Source: an uncultured Eubacteriales bacterium
GTDB taxonomy: Bacteria > Bacillota > Clostridia > Christensenellales > UBA1242
Assembly: GCA_948607205.1 (NCBI GenBank)
Contig: CAPERS010000009.1
Span: 1-41,780 of the forward strand
Direction: 5' to 3'
Length of the DNA stretch: 41,780 nt
The notes beneath the pieces were generated by a model. It did no database searches, had not been told where the DNA came from, and worked only from the letters and a program-made list of their open reading frames with translations. The position numbers and the translations under genes were made by a program. Of the stretch, positions 15,432-23,578 are shown piece after piece. Numbering within the stretch: the first letter of the stretch is position 1; each line of letters opens with the position of its first letter.

Positions 15432-16382
15432 TTAATCTTCATCTTTGCGAAGTGAAAGTCCGTAACTTTCAAGTTTAGCGATAACCTCGTCAATACTCTT
15501 GATTCCAAGGTTTTTAACTTTAAGCATATCGGCTCTTGACTTCTTTGTGAGGTCTTCAATAGTGTTAACACCAGCCCTCTTTAAGCAGTTATAAGAACGA
15601 ACAGAAAGATCCATTTCTTCGATAGGAAGTTCCATAAGTTTGATTTGCTTATCTTCTTCACGAGAAACAAGAATTTCAACATTGCTCATTTGAGCGCAAA
15701 GTTCAACAAAGACTTCAATGTGTTCAATGATAATTTTTCCAGCAAGTGCAACAATTTCTCTTGCAGAAGTTGTGCCGTTTGTTTCAATTTCAAGCACAAG
15801 CTTGTCAAAATTAACGCTTTGACCAACACGAGTGCTTTCAACATTGAAATTAACTTTCTTAACTGGTGAGAAAAGTGAGTCCATAGCGATAAAGTCAATG
15901 TTTTCAAACTTAGTCTTATTGATTGTGTTTGGAACATATCCTCTTCCGTTGCCCACCATGATATCCATGTCAAGCACAGCACCGTCGTCCATAGTGCAGA
16001 TGTGAAGGTCTGGGTTCAAGATTTCGATTTCACTGTTTGTTTCAAAATCTTTTGCAGTCACTTCACCAGCGCCATTTTTGCGAAGGTGGAGATAAGTCAC
16101 ATAGTCCTTGTCTTTGTTTGTTGATTTAAGTGCCAATGATTTAAGGTTGAGGATGATATCCACAACATCTTCTGTCACTCCTCTAACAGTTGAGAATTCG
16201 TGAGCAACGCCAGCGATTCTAACTGCGATAGGGGCACATCCTGGAAGGTTTGAGAGAAGAGTTCTTCTCATTGCGTTTCCAAGAGTGATTCCATATCCTT
16301 TTTCAAGAGGTTCAACTGTAAATCTTGCAAAACTTCCATTGTTGTTTTCTTCGCAAGAAATTTTTGGTCTTTCCATATTCAT
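15432..16382 (-). CDS. rpoA: RNA polymerase alpha subunit
   Basis: The 316-residue protein has the assembly domain (about 1-230: FTVEPLEKGYGITLGNAMRRTLL, then the ALAGKII region) and the C-terminal domain with HhH motifs (about 245-316: LSVRSYNCLKRAGVNTIEDL), which contacts UP elements and activators. It lies between rpsD and rplQ in the alpha operon. Confidence 0.98.
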   Translation of the reverse strand: MNMERPKISCEENNNGSFARFTVEPLEKGYGITLGNAMRRTLLSNLPGCAPIAVRIAGVAHEFSTVRGVTEDVVDIILNLKSLALKSTNKDKDYVTYLHLRKNGAGEVTAKDFETNSEIEILNPDLHICTMDDGAVLDMDIMVGNGRGYVPNTINKTKFENIDFIAMDSLFSPVKKVNFNVESTRVGQSVNFDKLVLEIETNGTTSAREIVALAGKIIIEHIEVFVELCAQMSNVEILVSREEDKQIKLMELPIEEMDLSVRSYNCLKRAGVNTIEDLTKKSRADMLKVKNLGIKSIDEVIAKLESYGLSLRKDED

Positions 16383-16402
16383 ATATTTGTCCCTCCACTA
16401 AA

Positions 16403-17029
16403 TTATCTCGAATACAATTCGATGATAAGTTGTTCTTTGATATCTGGGTCGATATCTTCTCTGCTAGGAAGTGCAACAATTTTCCCAGTGAGTGCGTTTG
16501 TGTCAAATTCAAGCCATTTTGGCATAACAACTTTCATGCCTTTAAGTGCTTTAAATCCTTCAAGTTCTTGCTTGTTTTCTCTAACAGAAATAACATCACC
16601 AACTTTAACTCTGAAAGAAGCGATATCAACTCTCTTGCCATTGACAGCAATGTGGCCGTGGTTTACGATTTGACGGCATTGCTTTCTGCTTGCGCCGATT
16701 CCCATACGGTAAACAACGTTGTCAAGTCTTCTTTCGATAAGTGAAAGCATATTTTCACCAACGATACCCTTCATTCTCTTAGCGTCTTCATAGTAATCTC
16801 TGAATTGCTTTTCGAGAACGCCATACATTCTCTTCACCTTTTGCTTTTCGCGAAGTTGTGTGCCATATTCTGAGAAGGTAACTCTTCTTCTTGAATTGCC
16901 ATGTTGTCCAGGGATCACTGGGCGTCTTTCCATAGCACATTTCTTAGAAGTGCATCTCTCGCCTTTAAGAAAGAGTTTGCAACCTTCGCGTCTGCATTGA
17001 CGGCAGTCAGGTTCAATAGTTCTTGCCAT
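16403..17029 (-). CDS. rpsD: Ribosomal protein S4 (uS4)
   Basis: 208 residues. The N-terminus has the Cys set of the zinc-binding form (Cys9, Cys12, Cys17, Cys26, Cys31 in the first 35 residues), followed by the S4 RNA-binding domain (RLDNVVYRMGIGASRKQCRQIVNHGHI). It is a primary 16S binder and, in many bacteria, a translational repressor of the alpha operon. Confidence 0.97.
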   Translation of the reverse strand: MARTIEPDCRQCRREGCKLFLKGERCTSKKCAMERRPVIPGQHGNSRRRVTFSEYGTQLREKQKVKRMYGVLEKQFRDYYEDAKRMKGIVGENMLSLIERRLDNVVYRMGIGASRKQCRQIVNHGHIAVNGKRVDIASFRVKVGDVISVRENKQELEGFKALKGMKVVMPKWLEFDTNALTGKIVALPSREDIDPDIKEQLIIELYSR

Positions 17030-17043
17030 AATTCTTTCTCCTT

Positions 17044-17448
17044 TTATACTCTTCTTGTTTTAGGAGGTCTGCAACCGTTATGAGCGATTGGCGAAACGTC
17101 CTTGATCATTGTAACATTAAGTTCGCAGTTTTGAAGTGATCTGATAGCGAGTTCACGTCCGCTTCCAGGACCTTTAACAAAAACTTCAACGCTTTGAATA
17201 CCGTGTTCTTTTGCAACCTTCGCTGCGTCTTCAACACAAGATTGTGCAGCGAATGGAGTGCTTTTCTTTGAGCCTTTAAGGCCAAGTTTACCAGAAGTGC
17301 ACCAAGACAAAACATTGCCTTCGCAGTCAGTGAAGCAAACATTTGTGTTGTTGAAAGAAGTTTTGATATGAACTTGTCCAACTGATATATTTTTACTAAC
17401 TCTCTTCTTAGTTTTTGTTGTTTTCTTTGCAGTTTTCTTAACAGCCAT
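17044..17448 (-). CDS. rpsK: Ribosomal protein S11 (uS11)
   Basis: 134 residues with a Lys/Thr-rich N-terminal tail, the S11 core (GQVHIKTSFNNTNV, KGPGSGRELAIRSLQ) and the conserved C-terminal HNGCRPPKTRRV. It forms part of the 30S platform. 14 nt before rpsD. Confidence 0.98.
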   Translation of the reverse strand: MAVKKTAKKTTKTKKRVSKNISVGQVHIKTSFNNTNVCFTDCEGNVLSWCTSGKLGLKGSKKSTPFAAQSCVEDAAKVAKEHGIQSVEVFVKGPGSGRELAIRSLQNCELNVTMIKDVSPIAHNGCRPPKTRRV

Positions 17449-17460
17449 TTTCTACTCCTC

Positions 17461-17838
17461 TTATTTGCCTTTCTTAGAACTTCCAGCAACAACTTTCTTA
17501 GGGCCTTTTCTGGTTCTAGCGTTGTTCCTAGTGTTTTGTCCTCTCACTGGAAGACCTTTTCTGTGACGAATGCCACGGAAGCAACCCATTTCATTGAGTT
17601 TTTTAATGTCCATGTCGACTTTTTTGCGAAGTTCACCTTCCACAATGACATTATGTTCGATATAGTTACGAAGTTTAGCAACCTGGTCATCAGACAAATC
17701 CTTAACGCGAATGTCTGCACTAACGCCTGTTGCTTCACAAATTTTGTTGGATGTTACCCTACCAATACCATAAATATAAGTAAGACCAAGTTCCAGTCTT
17801 TTTTCCCTAGGTAAATCCACACCAGCAATTCTTGCCAT
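17461..17838 (-). CDS. rpsM: Ribosomal protein S13 (uS13)
   Basis: 125 residues beginning ARIAGVDLPREKRLELGLTYIYGIG, with the conserved basic C-terminal tail (RHRKGLPVRGQNTRNNARTRKGP). It sits on the 30S head and contacts the P-site tRNA and L5. Confidence 0.98.
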   Translation of the reverse strand: MARIAGVDLPREKRLELGLTYIYGIGRVTSNKICEATGVSADIRVKDLSDDQVAKLRNYIEHNVIVEGELRKKVDMDIKKLNEMGCFRGIRHRKGLPVRGQNTRNNARTRKGPKKVVAGSSKKGK

Positions 17839-17866
17839 TTACAAATTCCTCCAATTTTAATTTTTT

Positions 17867-17983
17867 TTAGCCTTGAACTTGTTTGTGCTTAGCGCTCTTT
17901 GAGCAGATGACCATAACTTTACCATCTCTCTTAATAACTCTGCACTTATCACAAATTGGCTTAACAGATGCTCTAACTTTCAT
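17867..17983 (-). CDS. rpmJ: Ribosomal protein L36 (bL36)
   Basis: A 38-residue gene, ATG at 17983 to TAA at 17867. It starts MKVRASVKPICDKC and holds the zinc ligands Cys11, Cys14, Cys27 and His33, the zinc-binding form. AAAAGGAG precedes the ATG. It lies between infA and rpsM, its standard place. Confidence 0.96.
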   Translation of the reverse strand: MKVRASVKPICDKCRVIKRDGKVMVICSKSAKHKQVQG

Positions 17984-17994
17984 ATTGTCTCCTT

Positions 17995-18216
17995 TTAGCC
18001 CTTTTCTCTCCAAGTTATTCTGCCCTTAGAAAGGTCATAAGGGCTCATCTCGACTTTAACTTTATCCCCTTCAAGCACTTTGATATAATTTTTGCGCAAC
18101 TTTCCAGAGATATAGGTTGTGATTATATGCCCGTTTGAAAGACGAACTCTAAATGTTGTGTTTGGAAGAACTTCCTCAACCACGCCTTCAAATTCAATCA
18201 CATCTTCTTTCGACAT
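17995..18216 (-). CDS. infA: Translation initiation factor IF-1
   Basis: 73 residues forming a single S1/OB domain (FEGVVEEVLPNTTFRVRLSNGH, SGKLRKNYI, YDLSKGRITWR). It binds the 30S A site during initiation. The ATG at 18216 is 5 nt after AAAGGAG; an in-frame GTG at 18222 overlaps that site and is less likely. The start overlaps the KOW gene by 23 nt. Confidence 0.97.
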   Translation of the reverse strand: MSKEDVIEFEGVVEEVLPNTTFRVRLSNGHIITTYISGKLRKNYIKVLEGDKVKVEMSPYDLSKGRITWREKG

Positions 18217-18469
18217 ACTCACTCCTTTTTTCGCTTAAAATTTTTCTTATTTTTGCATTGACGCGAGGGTTTAAGTCTTTAACCTCTTCTTCCGTCAACT
18301 TTTCAGAGCCAAACAGCCTCACATGTTTACAACTCTTCTTTTTTGGCTTACTTGCCAAAAGTCTTTTTCCATCAGCCAAATATACAAATTTATCATCTTT
18401 ATCAACAATAACATATATTTGACCTTTTTCTTTGCCCGCAAGTGCAATCACTGCATTTCCAATATCCAT
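18194..18469 (-). CDS. KOW-domain RNA-binding protein
   Basis: 91 residues with an N-terminal KOW-like fold (IGNAVIALAGKEKGQIYVIVDKD style, residues 2-26), then a basic region. Small proteins of this kind, annotated as L14e/KOW-like, are found between map and infA in many Clostridia. The exact role is unknown; RNA or ribosome binding is expected. It overlaps infA by 23 nt, so translation is coupled. Confidence 0.85.
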   Translation of the reverse strand: MDIGNAVIALAGKEKGQIYVIVDKDDKFVYLADGKRLLASKPKKKSCKHVRLFGSEKLTEEEVKDLNPRVNAKIRKILSEKRSEYVERRCD

Positions 18470-18480
18470 AAGTTCCTCAC

Positions 18481-19224
18481 TTATAATGTCAGAATTTCAA
18501 CTCCGTCCTTAGTGATAAGAACGGTGTTTTCATAGTGAGCAGATGGCAATCCGTCTTGGGTGACAATTCCCCAGCCGTCTTCAAGAAGCCATATATTGCG
18601 CTTGCCCATGTTAATCATTGGCTCAATCGCAATGCAAGCATTCTCTGTGACAAGCGGACCATCAGTCACCTTGCCGTAATTGGGAACATTCGGTGGCTCA
18701 TGCATCTTCTTGCCTATGCCATGCCCAACAAGTTCTCTGACAACTGAGTAACCATTTTTTTCAGCATGCTCCTGTATGGCGTGACTCATTTCACCCAATC
18801 TATGCCCCACTTTGAGATTTTTGACTCCTTCGAAGAAACACTCGCGTGTCACATCAATAAGTCTTTGTTTTGCAGACGTTATCTTTCCAACAGGAAAAGT
18901 TCGCGCCGCGTCACCATTATAACCTTTATAGATAACTCCAAGGTCAATGCTGATGATATCGCCCTCTTTGAGAATGATATCAGCAGAAGGTATCCCATGC
19001 ACCACCATATCGTTTGGTGAAGCGCAAATTGAGGCAGGGAAACCTTCATATCCCAAAAATGATGGGGTTGCACCACTATCTATTATAAACTTTTTGGCGC
19101 ATTTGTCAAGTTCTAAGGTGGAAATACCTGGTCTTATCAGCGTTTCAATGTAATTTAACGCATCACGGGTAATTTGTCCGGCCTTTCGCATCAAGACAAT
19201 TTCTGCGGGGTTCATCTTGTTCAA
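18481..19224 (-). CDS. map: Methionine aminopeptidase, type I
   Basis: 247 residues. It removes the initiator Met from nascent proteins. All five metal ligands are present: Asp94, Asp105, His168, Glu201, Glu232, with His76 in VVHGIP. A GGAGG site ends 7 nt before a TTG at 19224, which starts the gene; an ATG three codons later is too far from the site. The TTG lies just past the adk stop, so the two genes are coupled. Confidence 0.96.
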   Translation of the reverse strand: MNKMNPAEIVLMRKAGQITRDALNYIETLIRPGISTLELDKCAKKFIIDSGATPSFLGYEGFPASICASPNDMVVHGIPSADIILKEGDIISIDLGVIYKGYNGDAARTFPVGKITSAKQRLIDVTRECFFEGVKNLKVGHRLGEMSHAIQEHAEKNGYSVVRELVGHGIGKKMHEPPNVPNYGKVTDGPLVTENACIAIEPMINMGKRNIWLLEDGWGIVTQDGLPSAHYENTVLITKDGVEILTL

Positions 19225-19226
19225 GA

Positions 19227-19853
19227 TTATGCCTCCAACGTCTTCAAAAAGTCATAAACAGGCTTGTATGTTTCATCTGGCGAACCAGCTGATGAAACTT
19301 TGAACAGCCTATCACCGTAGAAGTTTATAAGTGGTGTTATGTTCTGTTTATAAACTTCCAGACGAGTTCTTATTGCCTCAGGTTTATCGTCATCGCGCTG
19401 AAACAATGGAGTTTGACATTTTCTGCAATTTCCTGTGAAACCTTCATAGTTTGCATTGTCAATATCTCCGCATTTTGGACAAGTTCTTCTTGCAGCCAAT
19501 CTTCTTTCTATTTCGTCAAAAGCAAGTTCAACACTGATAACAGCGTCCACTTCTGTCACTTTTGCAAGAAGATGAGCTTGGTCGATTGTGCGTGGGAAAC
19601 CGTCAAGGATGTATCCGTTTTCACAATCTTTTTTTGAAAGTCTTTCCTTCAAAACTTCAAAAACCACATCACTAGGAACTAAAATTCCTTTGTTTTGATA
19701 TTCGCCAATCTTTTTGCCAAGTTCGCTTCCACTGCTGGCAATATCTCTGAGCATATCGCCCATTGAAAGTTGTGGAATTCCAAAATCACGAGTGATTTTC
19801 TTTGCAAGAGTGCCTTTGCCACTTCCCGCAGCACCTAAAAGGATAAGTTTCAT
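19227..19853 (-). CDS. adk: Adenylate kinase
   Basis: 208 residues catalysing AMP + ATP to 2 ADP. The P-loop GAAGSGKGT is at 7-15, the AMP-site DGFPRT at 84-89, and the lid carries a four-Cys zinc site (Cys125, Cys128, Cys143, Cys146), as in Gram-positive long-form enzymes. AGGAGG lies upstream of the ATG. It is separated from secY by an extra gene, unlike the usual secY-adk adjacency. Confidence 0.97.
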   Translation of the reverse strand: MKLILLGAAGSGKGTLAKKITRDFGIPQLSMGDMLRDIASSGSELGKKIGEYQNKGILVPSDVVFEVLKERLSKKDCENGYILDGFPRTIDQAHLLAKVTEVDAVISVELAFDEIERRLAARRTCPKCGDIDNANYEGFTGNCRKCQTPLFQRDDDKPEAIRTRLEVYKQNITPLINFYGDRLFKVSSAGSPDETYKPVYDFLKTLEA

Positions 19854-19993
19854 AAATTGTCCTCCTGTTTTTTAATGTCTTATTTTAAAACCCGCATTAA
19901 ATAGGTTTACCGCTGTAACACTCCCCATGTTTAACGACTTGAAGAAAAGTCGAGCTATATTGCCTATGCTGTTTCCAGCATTAGAGTTTAGTA
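19854..19993 (-). other. Structured spacer between the 136-residue gene and adk
   Basis: No ORF is visible. It has two perfect small hairpins, CGACTT/AAGTCG (19935-19952) and GCTG/CAGC with a GAAA loop on the minus strand (19968-19979), plus an AAACC/GGTTT pairing further downstream. It has no T-tract, so it is not a classic terminator. Confidence 0.45.
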
Positions 19994-20404
19994 TTATTCT
20001 TCAGTTTCAAAAGGTTGCTCTATGTGTGCAAAAAGAGCATCAAGATCTACAATTTCCCTGTCCCCTTTTTTAACGAATATTGGTGGAAGTTTTCCATTGG
20101 CTTTAATCCCAACAGAAGGCTCAGCCAATCGAACAACTTTTTCAGGCTCACCTTTAAGAGCGCCTTTTTGCTCAAATTCTTTAACATCAGTAGGAACATC
20201 GCCAAGCAACATATCGGCACAAATCTTGCGACTTTTTTCGCTGATCTTAACTTCAACACGACCAGTAGGTTGAATGGCCATTGTATAAGATTTTCCATTG
20301 TTCGAAGCCATAGGGTTATCATTTTCTATGTGTGCACGAACAGCATCAATGTTTGCTTCGTCAAAGTTTTCAGCAATAAGTTGTTCCTTTGTCTTTTTAT
20401 CCAT
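19994..20404 (-). CDS. Hypothetical protein inserted between secY and adk
   Basis: 136 residues, acidic N-terminal part and mixed C-terminal part (FVKKGDREIVDLDALFAHIEQP near the end). There are no membrane segments, signal peptide or Cys motifs, and I do not recognise the family. An ATG behind TTGGAGGG is clear, so translation is likely. It sits in the spc part of the ribosomal operon where most Firmicutes have nothing, and is preceded and followed by structured non-coding DNA. It may be a lineage-specific ribosome- or translation-related protein, but that rests only on position. Confidence 0.75.
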   Translation of the reverse strand: MDKKTKEQLIAENFDEANIDAVRAHIENDNPMASNNGKSYTMAIQPTGRVEVKISEKSRKICADMLLGDVPTDVKEFEQKGALKGEPEKVVRLAEPSVGIKANGKLPPIFVKKGDREIVDLDALFAHIEQPFETEE

Positions 20405-20422
20405 AATCCCTCCAATAAATTC

Positions 20423-20618
20423 GGACTAAGAAACTTTTTAAGGTAAAGGTTTTGCCTGTTTAAAAAGTTTCGCAGGACACCTCAGGGAAGAGGACTAGGC
20501 GGAGAAACCGCGAGGTAGCGAGTTAGACTTGGTTAGCCAAGTCGTGCCTGCGTTTTCGGGTTCCCGAAAAATGTTTCTACATTTTTTGGGTCGAAATCCG
20601 AGTGGTGTCTGTCCTAAA
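20423..20618 (-). ncRNA. Candidate structured RNA element between secY and the 136-residue gene
   Basis: A run of hairpins in about 195 nt. A cloverleaf-like unit (20471-20552) is closed by CGCAGG/CCTGCG and has three arms: CCTC/GAGG, GCGG/CCGC and GACTTGG/CCAAGTC. Next to it are an 8-bp TTTTCGGG/CCCGAAAA hairpin (20553-20570), an 8-bp AAAAATGT/ACATTTTT hairpin (20567-20586, overlapping the former so that the two are alternatives), and an 11-bp AAACTTTTTAA/TTAAAAAGTTT hairpin (20431-20470) before the next ribosome binding site. It has no T-loop sequence, so it is not a tRNA. It may be a cis-regulator, a processing site or an extragenic palindromic repeat. Confidence 0.55.
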
Positions 20619-20621
20619 ACC

Positions 20622-21926
20622 TTAATTTAAGAAACCTTTATAGTTTCTCATAAGCATTTGCGCTTCGAGTTGTTTATCAAGTTCAAGAGCAACTGAAACC
20701 ACAATCATAAGTCCTGTTGCACTGAATGCGTTGATAAGCATGCCAGCAGATGTCGCATCACCGATTGCTTTAAATGCAAGCGATGGAATAAGTGCGATAA
20801 CTGCCAAGAATATCGCTCCAAAGAGTGTTATTCTGTTTGAGATTTTTCTCAAATAGTCGGCTGTTGGTTTACCTGCACGTATGCCTGGAATAAATCCGCC
20901 TTGCTGTTGAATTCTCTTACTGATGTCGTCTGGGTCGAACATAAGTTTTGCATAGAAGAATGCAAACAACAAGATAAGAATTGCGGTGAGCACAATGTAA
21001 ACCCAAGAGCCACTGCCCAGCCACTTGCTATACCAAGCGTAAGCCGAAGAATTTGGCCAGAACATAGATATAATAAGTTGTGGGAATGTGATAAGAGCGG
21101 AAGCAAAGATGATTGGGATAACACCAGTTCCATTCACTCTTATTGGAATGTAAGTGCTTTGTCCGCCATACATCTTTCTGCCCTTTATTTGTTTTGCGTA
21201 TTGAACATTAACGCGTCTTTCTCCGCCGTCAACGAAAACGATAAGTGCGAAGATTGCAATCACTGCCACAATGAAAAGCACGATATACCAAAGGTTTGTG
21301 ATATCCTGAGCAGTGTTCACGATTGCCTGACGGAATGAAACGCCAGCAGATGAGAGAATACCAACGAAAATAAGCAAACTCATTCCGTTTCCAACGCCGA
21401 GGTCAGTGATTCTTTCACCAATCCAAACTGTAAATATTGCACCAGCAACGAGGATGAGAACAATTCCCATTCCGATAAGCCATGTTGGAGTTCCAACAGG
21501 AAGTGCATTGACATCAATACTGCTTGAATATGCAACAACAATTCCCACCGCTTGCGCGATTGCGAGAACGAGTGCTGCAATTCTTGTGTATAGATTGATT
21601 TTGCGTCTGCCGTCTTCACCTTGCTTTGAAAGTTGTTCAAGCTTTGGTATGGCAACCGTCAAAAGTTGTATAACGATTGACGCAGTGATATAAGGCGCAA
21701 CGCCGAGTGCAAGCACTGAGCAGTTTTGGAGCGCACCACCACTGACCATATTCATGAGGCTGAAAAAGCCCACATTGTTCCCTTCATTCGCCATGATTGA
21801 GGATGCATCAAAGCCAACGGCTGGCAACCAGCAACCAAGTCGGTAAATGAAGAGAAGAAGAAGAGTAAGCAAAATCTTTTTCCTAATGTCTTTGATTTTG
21901 AATGCGTTTGCTATTGTTTTGAACAT
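20622..21926 (-). CDS. secY: Preprotein translocase subunit SecY
   Basis: 434 residues with ten predicted membrane helices, forming the SecYEG channel. Typical features are the N-terminal DIRKKILLTLLLLFIYRLG and the cytosolic loop GERRVNVQYAKQIKGRKMYGG. It starts 4 nt after rplO. Confidence 0.98.
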   Translation of the reverse strand: MFKTIANAFKIKDIRKKILLTLLLLFIYRLGCWLPAVGFDASSIMANEGNNVGFFSLMNMVSGGALQNCSVLALGVAPYITASIVIQLLTVAIPKLEQLSKQGEDGRRKINLYTRIAALVLAIAQAVGIVVAYSSSIDVNALPVGTPTWLIGMGIVLILVAGAIFTVWIGERITDLGVGNGMSLLIFVGILSSAGVSFRQAIVNTAQDITNLWYIVLFIVAVIAIFALIVFVDGGERRVNVQYAKQIKGRKMYGGQSTYIPIRVNGTGVIPIIFASALITFPQLIISMFWPNSSAYAWYSKWLGSGSWVYIVLTAILILLFAFFYAKLMFDPDDISKRIQQQGGFIPGIRAGKPTADYLRKISNRITLFGAIFLAVIALIPSLAFKAIGDATSAGMLINAFSATGLMIVVSVALELDKQLEAQMLMRNYKGFLN

Positions 21927-21930
21927 TTAA

Positions 21931-22377
21931 TTAAATCTCCTCAATCTTTCCGCCAACTTTTTCGATTTTTTCTCTTGCTTGTTTAGTAACTTTGCTTGCC
22001 TTGATTGTGAGTGGCTTTGTAAGCTCGCCATCACCAAGAACTTTAAGTCCGTATGGAGCGCGCTTGCCAACAAATCTTGTTTCATAGAGAAGTTCCTCTG
22101 TGATAACTGTGTTTGCTTCAAAGCATTCAAGTTCGCCAACATTGATGCAAGAATAGTTCTTTCTGAAATTTTTGTTATTGAATCCTCTCATTGGGATTTT
22201 TCTGATAAGAGGGATGTTTCCACCTTCGAAACCAGGTCTAACTCCACCGCCACTTCTAGCGTTTTGTCCTTTATGACCCTTTCCGCTTGTTTTTCCGATT
22301 CCACTGCCTATGCCTCTTCCAACTCTAACTTTCTTAGTTGTAGCGCCAACAGCTGGTTTCATGTTGTTTAATTCCAT
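21931..22377 (-). CDS. rplO: Ribosomal protein L15 (uL15)
   Basis: 148 residues. The Gly/Arg-rich N-terminal extension (RVGRGIGSGIGKTSGKGHKG) that enters 23S rRNA is intact, followed by the C-terminal globular domain. Spc operon, 9 nt after rpmD. Confidence 0.97.
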   Translation of the reverse strand: MELNNMKPAVGATTKKVRVGRGIGSGIGKTSGKGHKGQNARSGGGVRPGFEGGNIPLIRKIPMRGFNNKNFRKNYSCINVGELECFEANTVITEELLYETRFVGKRAPYGLKVLGDGELTKPLTIKASKVTKQAREKIEKVGGKIEEI

Positions 22378-22386
22378 TTGACCCTC

Positions 22387-22584
22387 CTACTTCACTTCTT
22401 CCACTTTAACGAGGTGCTTAACATGGAATAAACTTCCACGAATAGCATCGTTGTCAGGAAGGACTTTTGTTTGGTTAAGTTTTTTAAGTCCAAGAGCTTC
22501 AATGATAAGGGCTTGCTTTTTGTTGTAGCCGATGGCACTTTTTACCCAAGTAACTTTAAGCATTTTTTGTTTTTTCTCTGCCAT
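22387..22584 (-). CDS. rpmD: Ribosomal protein L30 (uL30)
   Basis: 65 residues with the short bacterial L30 fold (LKVTWVKSAIGYNKKQALIIEALGLKKLN). It lies between rpsE and rplO as usual. Confidence 0.95.
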   Translation of the reverse strand: MAEKKQKMLKVTWVKSAIGYNKKQALIIEALGLKKLNQTKVLPDNDAIRGSLFHVKHLVKVEEVK

Positions 22585-22604
22585 AATCTTTTCTTCTCCT
22601 TTCC

Positions 22605-23189
22605 TTAAATTTCGTCAACCGATTTGCCACGACGAGCAGCGATTTCTTCTTTTGTTTTAAGAGATTTAAGACCTTCAATAGTTGCTTTAACAACATTGAT
22701 TTTGTTTGAAGAGCCATGTCTCTTTGTCACGATGTTGTGAATGCCCGCAAGTTCAAGAACAGCACGAGCAGAACCACCAGCGATAACTCCTGTTCCGGCA
22801 GGTGCTGGGAACATTAAAACGTTTGTCGCTGAGAACTTACCAATGATGTCGTGTGGGATTGTTCCGTCAACGATTGGAACATTGATAAGGTTTTTCTTAG
22901 CCATTGTTGTGGCTTTTTCAATAGCGCCAGAAACTTCTTTTGCCTTGCCGATTGCAATGCCAACTCTGCCTTTCTTGTCACCAACAACAACAAGTGCTGA
23001 GAAACGAAGAGTTCTTCCGCCTTTAACTACCTTAGTAACGCGTCTAACGCAAACAACAGTTTTGTCAAACTCGCTGTCTTCTCTGCGAGCAGGTCTTTCG
23101 CGTTTGTCTTTGTTTTTATCTTTGAAAAAAGGCTTTCTTCCTTGCAATTCAGGAGTTTTTTCAACTTTAACTTCATTTACTTCACTCAT
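22605..23189 (-). CDS. rpsE: Ribosomal protein S5 (uS5)
   Basis: 194 residues, with a charged N-terminal extension of about 40 residues before the double-stranded RNA-binding domain (CVRRVTKVVKGGRTLRFSA) and the C-terminal domain (APAGTGVIAGGSARAVLELAG). Involved in decoding accuracy. Confidence 0.97.
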   Translation of the reverse strand: MSEVNEVKVEKTPELQGRKPFFKDKNKDKRERPARREDSEFDKTVVCVRRVTKVVKGGRTLRFSALVVVGDKKGRVGIAIGKAKEVSGAIEKATTMAKKNLINVPIVDGTIPHDIIGKFSATNVLMFPAPAGTGVIAGGSARAVLELAGIHNIVTKRHGSSNKINVVKATIEGLKSLKTKEEIAARRGKSVDEI

Positions 23190-23198
23190 GTTTTCCTC

Positions 23199-23567
23199 CT
23201 AAAATTTAAGTCCAGCTGCTCTGGCACCATCTGCCAAAGCCTGAACGCGACCAATATAGATATATCCGCCTCTATCAAAAACAACTTCGTTGATTTTCTT
23301 TTTCAAAGCTTTCTTAGCGATAGCTTCGCCAACGATTTTAGCTTGTTCTGATTTGCTTTTGCCACTAATGAGAGCTTTAACATCGCTATCAAGGGTTGAA
23401 GCGCTAACCAAAGTCACTCCCTTTGAGTCATCTATGATTTGAGCATAGATTTGGCTCAAAGACCTGTAAACGCAAAGACGAGGTCTTTCGCTTGTGCCAG
23501 AAACTTTGCCTCTAACACGCTTATGACGAACAAGTCTTTCTTTATTTTTATCTGTTTTACCTATCAT
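23199..23567 (-). CDS. rplR: Ribosomal protein L18 (uL18)
   Basis: 122 residues; RHKRVRGKVSGTSERPRLCVYRSL and the C-terminal FDRGGYIYIGRVQALADGAR are typical. It binds 5S rRNA with L5. Confidence 0.97.
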   Translation of the reverse strand: MIGKTDKNKERLVRHKRVRGKVSGTSERPRLCVYRSLSQIYAQIIDDSKGVTLVSASTLDSDVKALISGKSKSEQAKIVGEAIAKKALKKKINEVVFDRGGYIYIGRVQALADGARAAGLKF

Positions 23568-23578
23568 CGTCTTTCCTC

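Noticed and set aside
20471..20552. tRNA gene in the cloverleaf-like fold
   Set aside because: It has no TTCRA T-loop, no D-loop consensus, no CCA and no proper anticodon arm on either strand.
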